Source: Candidatus Latescibacterota bacterium
GTDB taxonomy: Bacteria > Latescibacterota > UBA2968 > GCA-2709665
Direction: 5' to 3'
Assembly: GCA_030746455.1 (NCBI GenBank)
Contig: JASLMQ010001047.1
Coordinates: 1 to 11,385, forward strand
DNA: 11,385 nucleotides
Part shown: positions 6,397 to 11,385 of the stretch, one piece after another
Position numbering within the stretch: the first letter of the stretch is position 1
Layout: the number at the start of each line of letters is the position of its first letter
The notes under the pieces: generated by a model
Told to the model about the DNA's origin: nothing
The model's input: the letters and a program-made list of their open reading frames with translations, nothing else
Database searches by the model: none
Translations under genes and position numbers: made by a program

Positions 6397-6424
6397 CGAG
6401 GCGGACCCATTCGGGTCCGCCTCG
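6397..6424 (-). terminator. perfect 12-bp hairpin, probable 3' end of the E1/isomerase operon
   Basis: CGAGGCGGACCC, loop ATTC, GGGTCCGCCTCG form a perfect 12-bp GC-rich stem 150 bp past the isomerase stop. There is no clear T-run after it on the minus strand, so it is not a textbook intrinsic terminator, but its strength and place between two blocks fit a transcript end or a 3' stabilising structure. Confidence 0.55.
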
Positions 6425-6527
6425 ATTGCATCCGACTCGCCTGTAGCCTTCCGAATACCAGGACTTCCACTCCGTATCAACTATCCTCGGCTACCGCCCT
6501 CCCTCCATCACCCGCCCCTGCATTTTC

Positions 6528-6553
6528 CAATTCTCAATTGTGCAATTCTCAAT
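6528..6553. repeat. direct repeat CAATTCTCAAT with 7/8-bp phasing
   Basis: CAATTCTCAAT occurs at 6528-6538 and again at 6543-6553. CAAT itself recurs at 6528, 6535, 6543 and 6550 (steps 7, 8, 7). It lies about 20 bp past the isomerase stop, in an AT-richer patch than its surroundings. Confidence 0.6.
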
Positions 6554-6572
6554 GCTTCTCCGCCTCCCCGCC

Positions 6573-7244
6573 TCAATACTCGGTACACAGCAAATGCACC
6601 GGCAATTCGTCTTCCTCGATCTCCGGAAATCGCCCCAGCGCCTCCATAAACACGTTGTCCGTCGCATCGTCATTCGTCTTCGATACCTCGCCGACGATCG
6701 CCGTCCCGCTCCCTTCTTCGGCCCAGAACTGGTGATACAGGTAGGGAGTCAGGGTAATCGACTCGCCCGGCTTCAGCACCAGCTTCGTGCCCGCGGGCAC
6801 GCGCCTGCGCACGCCATCCAGGGTCACCTCCACGTCGGTGTCGGCAAGCCCATCGTCCTCGGTCCTGTTGTAGACCTCGCACACGAGATTCCCGCCGGAC
6901 CTGCTGATGATGTCTTCCATCTTGAAGACGTGGTAGTGCATCGGTGTGACCTGGTTCTCGCGAACGACCAGGATCTTCTCGCAGTAGGTCTTGTCCTGGT
7001 AGGCATCGATCTCTCGATGGCCGTTTCGCACGGTAAACACGACCAGCCCCAGCTCTTCGAACCGGCTCGCCCCGAAATCCGTGATGTCCCAGCCGAGGTT
7101 GCACTGCCGGATCTCGTCGCACTCCGGGCCCCTGGACCTCCATTCTTCCGGGCTCCAGTACGCGAACGGCGGCAGCGTGATCCGATGTTCGTGCAACAGG
7201 CTCTTCGCGTCTTCGATCAGGGCGTTGACTTCCGATCGCTTCAT
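6573..7244 (-). CDS. D-lyxose ketol-isomerase-like cupin
   Basis: Proteins of this cupin family interconvert aldose and ketose sugars such as D-lyxose/D-xylulose and D-mannose/D-fructose with a bound divalent metal. The 223-residue length matches the family. The cupin metal site is visible as H103, H105 and E110 in MHYHVFKMED (102-111) plus H171 in TPYLYHQFW (166-173). NLGWDITDFG (49-58) and SKTNDDATDN (188-197) are further features I associate with the family. The ATG overlaps the E1 beta stop as ATGA, with GGAGG 7 nt upstream, so it is translated together with E1 alpha and beta. That pairing with a 2-oxoacid dehydrogenase E1 is unusual. The real sugar may be other than lyxose; the family call is good, the substrate is not shown. 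Confidence 0.85.
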   Translation of the reverse strand: MKRSEVNALIEDAKSLLHEHRITLPPFAYWSPEEWRSRGPECDEIRQCNLGWDITDFGASRFEELGLVVFTVRNGHREIDAYQDKTYCEKILVVRENQVTPMHYHVFKMEDIISRSGGNLVCEVYNRTEDDGLADTDVEVTLDGVRRRVPAGTKLVLKPGESITLTPYLYHQFWAEEGSGTAIVGEVSKTNDDATDNVFMEALGRFPEIEEDELPVHLLCTEY

Positions 7245-8242
7245 GTTCGTGCCTCCAGTTTTCTGACTGCTTCGACGATGCGATCGACGTCCGGCCGATA
7301 GGCATTCTCGAGCACCGGCGAGAAGGGAACGGGTATATCGGCCGAAGCCAGACGCGAGATCACGACTTTGGGGTAGCGCTCGGCGATCCCGGCGGCGATC
7401 TCCGCGCCCACCCCGCCGGTCTTCGGCCCTTCCTCGACAATGAGGGCGCGCCCCGTCTTGCTGACGGAGTCACCGATCGTGTCCCAGTCGATCGGCGACA
7501 GGCTCCGCACGTCGACCACCTCGGAGCCTGTCTGTTCCGCTGCCTGCATCGCAAAGTGCGCCATCAGAAGCCACCCGAGAATCGTGACGCCCTTGCCTTC
7601 GCGGCGCACCACGGCCGTGTCGAGCGGGACCACGTAATCCTCTTCGGGTATGTCGGTTGTCGCGTCCACTGCGCCGGACTCCGCGCGGGGGCCCTTCGAG
7701 CCGTACAGCAGCTTGTGCTCGAACATCATCACCGGGTTGTCATCGCGAACGGCGGCCTTCAGCAAACCTTTGGCATCGTACGCCGTAGACGGCGCGACGA
7801 CCTTCAGCCCCGGCACCCCGGTGAAGTATCGCTCCATGTTCTGCGCGTGCTGCGATCCACGTCCGGTTGCGCCCACAGGCGCCCGCATCACCATCGGCAC
7901 CCTGGCCGTGCCACCGGACATGTACCGCATCTTGGATGCGTTGTTGATCAGCTGGTCGGTAGCCAGGAACAGGAAGTCGCCGTACTGCACATCCGCAATC
8001 GGTCGCATCCCCATCAGAGCCGCGCCCACGGCGATCCCGGTGAAGCCGAGCTCCGCGATCGGTGTATTGAGCATCCGGTCTGGGAACCTCTCCTCCAGAC
8101 CCAGCGTCACCGTGAATGCCCCTCCAAAGCCACCGGGCACAGCAATGTCCTCGCCGATGCAGAACACGTTCTCGTCGCGTGCCATTTCCTCGGCGATGCC
8201 GTCGCGCAAGGCCTCTGCGATCCCCTGCCGTTTCGTCGTCAT
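7241..8242 (-). CDS. 2-oxoacid/acetoin dehydrogenase E1 component, beta subunit
   Basis: This is the beta half of a thiamine-diphosphate-dependent alpha2beta2 E1 enzyme (pyruvate, branched-chain or acetoin dehydrogenase type), which decarboxylates a 2-oxo acid or cleaves acetoin and passes the acyl group to a lipoyl domain. At 333 residues it has the usual length. Visible motifs are NTPIAELGFTGIAVGAAL (59-76), where E64 should activate the cofactor ring; QYGDFLF (86-92); GRGSQHAQN (127-135) with H132; VVAPSTAYDAKGLL (148-161); and IVEEGPKTGGVGAEIA (268-283) in the C-terminal transketolase domain. The ATG overlaps the E1 alpha stop as ATGA. The stop overlaps the isomerase start in the same way. 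Sequence motifs alone do not separate pyruvate from acetoin or another substrate, so I give no symbol. Confidence 0.92.
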   Translation of the reverse strand: MTTKRQGIAEALRDGIAEEMARDENVFCIGEDIAVPGGFGGAFTVTLGLEERFPDRMLNTPIAELGFTGIAVGAALMGMRPIADVQYGDFLFLATDQLINNASKMRYMSGGTARVPMVMRAPVGATGRGSQHAQNMERYFTGVPGLKVVAPSTAYDAKGLLKAAVRDDNPVMMFEHKLLYGSKGPRAESGAVDATTDIPEEDYVVPLDTAVVRREGKGVTILGWLLMAHFAMQAAEQTGSEVVDVRSLSPIDWDTIGDSVSKTGRALIVEEGPKTGGVGAEIAAGIAERYPKVVISRLASADIPVPFSPVLENAYRPDVDRIVEAVRKLEART

Positions 8243-9189
8243 GCGAGGACCTCCGTTTCCAGGTCGGCAAGGGTAGGCTGTGGTGCGTTCTGAGCCTGCT
8301 CCACCGCAACCTCGATCTCGTCCTGGATTCCTTCCTGGATCCTATCGCGCTCCGTCTCGGAGAGGCCCACTAGCTCGGCGAGCCGGTCGATCGGGTCGCG
8401 TTCGTACCATTCCCTCTGCTCTTCCTTCGGCTGATAGTGAGCCGGGTCGCGGCGCGAGTGCCCGGTCCGCCGATAGGTCAGCAATTCGAGCAGAACCGGT
8501 CCCTTTCCCCCGCGGCATTGCTCCACGGCCCGCCGGCTCGCCTCCAGGACCGCGACGACGTCGTTGCCGTCAGCCGTTTCGCCGTGGAACCCGTAGCTCG
8601 CGGCGCGCGCGGAGACCTGGGTGTTCACCATCACCTTGTCGATGTGCGTCGAGGCGCCATACAGGTTGTTCTCGCACACGAAGATCGCCGGCAGCGACCA
8701 GATCGCCGCCATGTTGAGGCCCTCGTGGAATGCGCCTTCGGCCACGGCGCCGTCGCCGAAGAAGCAGGCGACCACGTGCGGTTGCTTGCGCATCTTAAAG
8801 CTCAGTGCCATCCCCGCGGCCACCGGGATTCCCCCGGCAACGATCGCAATGCCAGGCACCATCCCCTTGGCCATGTTCCCCATGTGCATGGAACCGCCCT
8901 TGCCCTTACAGCATCCCGTGCTCGCGCCGAACAGCTCGTCCAGCATCTCCTGCACACTCAGTCCCTTGGCCAGGGCGTGGCCGTGACCGCGGAACGTAGA
9001 CGTGATCCAGTCCGTCTCCTCGAGGGCCTCGCACACGCCGACCGCGGCCGCCTCCTGCCCCTGGCACTGGTGGATCGTGCCCGGCATCGCCCCCTCCAGG
9101 AACAGGTACTTGACGCGTTCCTCGAACTCGCGGATCAACACCATCTGTTCGTAGAGCTTCAGCAGAAGGTCCCTATCCTCCGTAGCCAT
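8239..9189 (-). CDS. 2-oxoacid/acetoin dehydrogenase E1 component, alpha subunit
   Basis: This is the thiamine-diphosphate-binding alpha subunit that pairs with the beta subunit encoded next. The 316 residues include GTIHQCQGQEAAAVG (37-51), TFRGHGHALAKG (65-76), GKGGSMHM (96-103) and the cofactor motif that starts with FFGDGAVAEG (143-152) and closes with CENN (172-175). The later stretch YRRTGHSRRDPAHYQP carries the usual phosphorylation-loop-like region. The ATG has GAGG 6 nt upstream. It is the first gene of the E1 alpha - E1 beta - isomerase operon. The motif set fits both acetoin-dehydrogenase and pyruvate-dehydrogenase E1 alpha. About 1 kb without a gene separates it from the upstream lipoyl-domain gene, and no clear promoter was found there. 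Confidence 0.92.
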   Translation of the reverse strand: MATEDRDLLLKLYEQMVLIREFEERVKYLFLEGAMPGTIHQCQGQEAAAVGVCEALEETDWITSTFRGHGHALAKGLSVQEMLDELFGASTGCCKGKGGSMHMGNMAKGMVPGIAIVAGGIPVAAGMALSFKMRKQPHVVACFFGDGAVAEGAFHEGLNMAAIWSLPAIFVCENNLYGASTHIDKVMVNTQVSARAASYGFHGETADGNDVVAVLEASRRAVEQCRGGKGPVLLELLTYRRTGHSRRDPAHYQPKEEQREWYERDPIDRLAELVGLSETERDRIQEGIQDEIEVAVEQAQNAPQPTLADLETEVLA

Positions 9190-9892
9190 TTCACGCCTCA
9201 GTCCGTTGTTTGTGTGCTACCTTCCCTTGGTTCTCACGTTCCGTCCGCCCGGTCGTGGTGGTGTACTCACCGTCGAATCCTCAATCAGCGTTCTGGGGGG
9301 GCCTTGTGCCCTTCACGGGCCCTCGCTCCCGCGTAGATGCCTTCTCAACTCGCCTTCCCTCGGTGATCTCTGTACTACTAACGTCTGGGATGTAGACTTT
9401 TGTTTGCCCTCTCCGACAGTGGACTCAGCAGATGGCTGCATAGCAGGCGTCTAGGTCACCCTGTTCACAGGAAGTACTCCCGATGGGGACTCCTCGTGCG
9501 CCCACACCAAGCTCTTTGCGGTGTCCATCGCGCCACCCATCTGGTGCCGCGGCAACAGGGGGTGGGTGGGTTGGGAGCTCCCCCGTCAGGAACATGCAAG
9601 GGTGTCCGTGACGGCCACCGGGATCCGAAAGACACTGGATCTAGGTGGGGCCACCTGGAGCGCCCTCGCGAACGACATTGCGTATCAACGGAGCACGGCT
9701 TGATGCGAGGCTGAGCACCCTCCCGCGTCCGGCACAAGCAACCCGGCTGCGAACAGTCACCCCAGCCGGTACGCGGACCAAACCCGTGTGCGACCTCCGC
9801 ACGGTCTTCGCGGGAGGAAAGCCGCCCGGCGCTTGAGGAGGGATGGGCACGCGAGTTGGCGTAGCGTGTGGTGGGGTGGACGGCTTTCTTTC

Positions 9893-9928
9893 CCCACTTT
9901 CTTTGGGCGCGCTGCCAAAGAAAGTGGG
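9893..9928. repeat. perfect 14-bp hairpin CCCACTTTCTTTGG / CCAAAGAAAGTGGG
   Basis: Two perfectly complementary 14-nt arms flank an 8-nt GCGCGCTG loop. Very similar CTTTCTTT...AAAGAAAG elements are, from memory, common dispersed intergenic repeats in beta- and gammaproteobacteria, so this is probably one member of a repeat family. I cannot count other copies here. Confidence 0.75.
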
Positions 9929-10060
9929 CCCCGCTGGAAGCGGATAGGGAGATACATTGGACTATCGATGGCACCCGCTATAGGGACAGGAGATCCATGC
10001 CTCGTCCTCACCGCGGATCCCCATGGCATTGAGGCATCTTCCTGGGCGCTCGATCCCCCC

Positions 10061-10099
10061 GGTCGCAGTTCCGAACCGACCCCGCGGGGAACTGCGACC
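10061..10099. repeat. 12-bp hairpin GGTCGCAGTTCC / GGAACTGCGACC
   Basis: Perfect 12-nt arms at 10061-10072 and 10088-10099 enclose a 15-nt loop. A nested CCCCGCGGGG palindrome (10080-10089) overlaps the loop and right arm. It is immediately followed by a second hairpin. Confidence 0.7.
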
Positions 10100-10100
10100 A

Positions 10101-10121
10101 CCCCCCGTTACGAACGGGGGG
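10101..10121. repeat. 9-bp hairpin CCCCCCGTT-ACG-AACGGGGGG
   Basis: This is a perfect 9-bp stem with a 3-nt loop, one base away from the previous hairpin. It lies about 115 bp past the stop of the lipoyl-domain gene on the minus strand. No T-run follows, so a terminator role is only possible. Confidence 0.65.
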
Positions 10122-10234
10122 AGGGTAGCCCGCGCATTCGCTGGGGGTCCGTCCGCCGGAGAGCTCACCATTGGTTGCGGCCGCCAGGCCGTGCTGTGCC
10201 CTCTGTGATTCAGCTCTTCTGGTTGGGGCCTCCC

Positions 10235-10480
10235 TCACCTTCCCCTTTGAATTGTGGCGATCAGGTCCCCGGCCGATACGGTGTCGCCCGGCTGAACGTG
10301 AATGGCCGTCACGGTGCCATTCGTGAAGCACTCGACCTCCTGCACCGCCTTGTCCGTCTCCACCTCGAGCAGGACATCCCCGCGCTTGACCCGCTGCCCG
10401 ACTTCGACGCGCCATTCCCCGATGGCGATCTCCGACCCCTCCGTCGCAGAGAGGTCAGGCATCTTGACCTTAATGTTCAT
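10235..10480 (-). CDS. free-standing lipoyl-domain protein (E2-like swinging arm only)
   Basis: The 81-residue product is a single biotin/lipoyl-attachment domain. KMPDLSATEGSEIAIGEW (6-23) is the first half of the beta-sandwich, and EVETDKAVQEVE (39-50) holds the lipoylation site K44 in the ETDKA turn, favouring lipoate over biotin. HVQPGDTVSAGDLIATI (61-77) completes the second half. There is no peripheral-subunit-binding or acyltransferase domain, and the protein ends right after the fold, unlike a full E2 of about 400 residues. I chose the ATG at 10480, preceded by GGAG with 7-8 nt spacing; the longer frame to 10603 lies inside the kinase gene. It overlaps the kinase 3' end by 11 bp. It could serve the E1 pair downstream. 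Confidence 0.85.
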   Translation of the reverse strand: MNIKVKMPDLSATEGSEIAIGEWRVEVGQRVKRGDVLLEVETDKAVQEVECFTNGTVTAIHVQPGDTVSAGDLIATIQRGR

Positions 10481-11385
10481 CGAGGATCTCCAACGCGTGC
10501 TCACACATGTATGCCTCGGCTTCAGCCGCCGTAAAGACGCCATCTGTTGTCCCCACCGCCCGCACCGCCGATGCTCCGAGCGCGCTGCCCAGCCGCAGCG
10601 CATCGGGAACGGATCGTCCTCTGACCGCGGCCGCGATTACCCCCGCATCGAACGCGTCCCCCGACCCCGACGGGTCGACTGCGTCAACTGGATAGGTCCC
10701 GCAGCGCCACCGCCGGCTACCCGCCGCTGCAAGCGCGCCTCGCTCGCCCAGCGTGATGATCACGTGCTTCGCGCCGGCTCCCTGCAGCACGCGCAATTGG
10801 GCCTCCGGATCTTCCTCGCCGGTGAACAACCGCGCCTCGTCATCGTTCGGCAGGAACCAGTCCACGTGCGGGAGCCACGCGTCCAGGCACGGATCCGACC
10901 CGAGGTCCTGTGCCATAACCACGTCGACGACCGTGACCACACCGCGCGAGCGGCAGAACTGGAGCAGGTCACCCAGCTCAACCAGATCGATCCCCGGCAT
11001 CGCGAACAGTCCGCCGACGTAGAACGCCTTGAGCGATGCGGCCCAGTTCCGGTCGATCTGGTCGAAGGCGAACGCGCGATTGGCGCCGAAAACGTGGAAG
11101 TATCGCCGGTCTTCCCCCTTGATCAGCAGGATGATCGTCTGGCTGGTCGGATACGCATCCGTCACAGATAGACGGCCGCATCCCACGCCTTGACGTTCCA
11201 ACTCGGCACGAAGGACCTTTCCGGCCCCGTCGTCACCCATGCACCCGGCAACGTCGACCGACATGCCCTGCCTGGCCAGAACGATGGCCACGTTGGCGGC
11301 GCACCCGCCGACCTTGTTCGGCAGTGCGTCCAGCGCCAGCAGCGCGCCTTCAGGCGGCAAGGAATCGACCGGCCCGCAGAACGTG
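10470..11385 (-). CDS. PfkB/ribokinase-family sugar kinase, 3' part
   Basis: The frame is open to the right edge, so the true start and N-terminal strand are outside the window; about 304 residues are visible. A TTG at 11360 is in frame but is probably internal. Motifs in order: NKVGGCAANVA (sugar-binding GG-x3-N), PTSQTIILL, FLPNDDEARLFTG (the N-x-x-E element), VIITLGERGAL, and VDAVDPSGSGDAFDAG, the PfkB signature 2 in which the last D before AF is the catalytic base and GSG forms the anion hole. The family phosphorylates sugars or nucleosides with ATP. The visible sequence does not tell which substrate; the neighbouring isomerase suggests a pentose, hexose or derivative. It ends with TAA and overlaps the lipoyl-domain gene by 11 bp, which implies co-transcription. 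Confidence 0.88.
   Translation of the reverse strand, partial: TFCGPVDSLPPEGALLALDALPNKVGGCAANVAIVLARQGMSVDVAGCMGDDGAGKVLRAELERQGVGCGRLSVTDAYPTSQTIILLIKGEDRRYFHVFGANRAFAFDQIDRNWAASLKAFYVGGLFAMPGIDLVELGDLLQFCRSRGVVTVVDVVMAQDLGSDPCLDAWLPHVDWFLPNDDEARLFTGEEDPEAQLRVLQGAGAKHVIITLGERGALAAAGSRRWRCGTYPVDAVDPSGSGDAFDAGVIAAAVRGRSVPDALRLGSALGASAVRAVGTTDGVFTAAEAEAYMCEHALEILDEH

Larger units (their letters stand above)
6142..6572. other. 431-bp intergenic region: promoter, terminator and repeat
   Basis: This gap separates the metabolic operon (ending at 6573) from the STAS/nurA/herA block (starting at 6141). It holds the promoter and palindrome near 6165-6220, a small hairpin GTCAC-CTTA-GTGAC at 6305-6318, the 12-bp hairpin at 6397-6424 and a CAAT-phased repeat at 6528-6553. 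I see no gene in it. Confidence 0.6.
9190..10234. other. 1,045-bp region without a convincing gene
   Basis: Between the lipoyl-domain gene and E1 alpha there is about 1 kb in which the open frames on both strands look like noise: Arg/Pro/Ser/Gly-rich, no recognisable domain, and the longest (9465-9974, minus) reads through a hairpin. It contains three strong hairpins (9893-9928, 10061-10099, 10101-10121) and a small AGGTGG-GG-CCACCT dyad at 9643-9656. No E2 or E3 remnant, tRNA or insertion-sequence end is apparent. A decayed gene, an unknown RNA or a repeat island are possible. Confidence 0.55.

Noticed and set aside
1482..6553. CRISPR array
   Set aside because: The repeats are 7-10 bp units with no spacers of constant length and no cas genes are in the window.
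8437..9336. 299-codon open frame on the plus strand
   Set aside because: It is antisense to E1 alpha, which has full-length family motifs. The product looks like a His/Arg-rich shadow.
9465..9974. 169-codon open frame on the minus strand in the 1-kb gap
   Set aside because: The product is Arg/Ser/Pro-rich, runs through the 14-bp hairpin, has no recognisable domain, and competes with similar open frames on the other strand.
9190..10234. tRNA, rRNA or insertion sequence in the gap
   Set aside because: No cloverleaf with a T-arm consensus, no rRNA-like segment, no transposase frame and no paired terminal inverted repeats were found by eye.
10481..10603. Longer N-terminus for the lipoyl-domain protein
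   Set aside because: The lipoyl fold begins at MNIKVKMPDL, the ATG at 10480 has a ribosome-binding site, and the extension lies inside the kinase gene in another frame.
10302..11171. 289-codon open frame on the plus strand
   Set aside because: It is antisense to the PfkB kinase and lipoyl-domain genes, both well supported.

Overview
This is a GC-rich bacterial window of about 60-65% G+C (judged by eye). Every gene I can support lies on the minus strand, so transcription runs right to left. Nothing fixes the organism. HerA/NurA genes, a cytosolic beta-propeller, an acetoin/pyruvate-type E1 pair, a D-lyxose isomerase-like cupin and intergenic gaps full of short repeats together suggest an uncultured environmental lineage (Latescibacterota, Planctomycetota or Chloroflexota-like). 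That placement is a low-confidence guess.

Right-hand block (11385 to 6573): a sugar / 2-oxoacid metabolism cluster. A PfkB-family sugar kinase, cut by the window edge, overlaps by 11 bp a free-standing 81-residue lipoyl-domain protein. About 1 kb without a convincing gene follows, holding three strong hairpins. Next come E1 alpha, E1 beta and a D-lyxose isomerase-like cupin, joined by two ATGA stop/start overlaps, so they are very probably one translationally coupled operon. A perfect 12-bp hairpin at 6397-6424 probably closes it. The window holds no E2 acyltransferase and no E3.

Left-hand block (6220 to 1): a HerA-NurA type DNA-processing locus. A good sigma70-like promoter (6192-6220) and an imperfect palindrome precede a STAS-like/winged-helix protein. 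Then, in order of transcription, come a small basic protein, a NurA-family nuclease with an unusual four-cysteine cluster, a 616-residue beta-propeller protein, a small HAS-barrel protein, and a HerA-type hexameric ATPase that overlaps it by GTGA and runs off the left edge. The likely idea is a HerA/HAS motor that feeds DNA to NurA, under a promoter next to a DNA-binding STAS protein. The function could be DNA-end processing or anti-phage defence. The propeller is flanked on both sides by repeats and may be a later insertion.

The most unusual structural feature is that most gaps in the left half carry different short phased repeats with periods of 7, 8, 9 or 10 bp, plus compact hairpins. One heptamer array supplies the start codon and first codons of the HAS-barrel gene.
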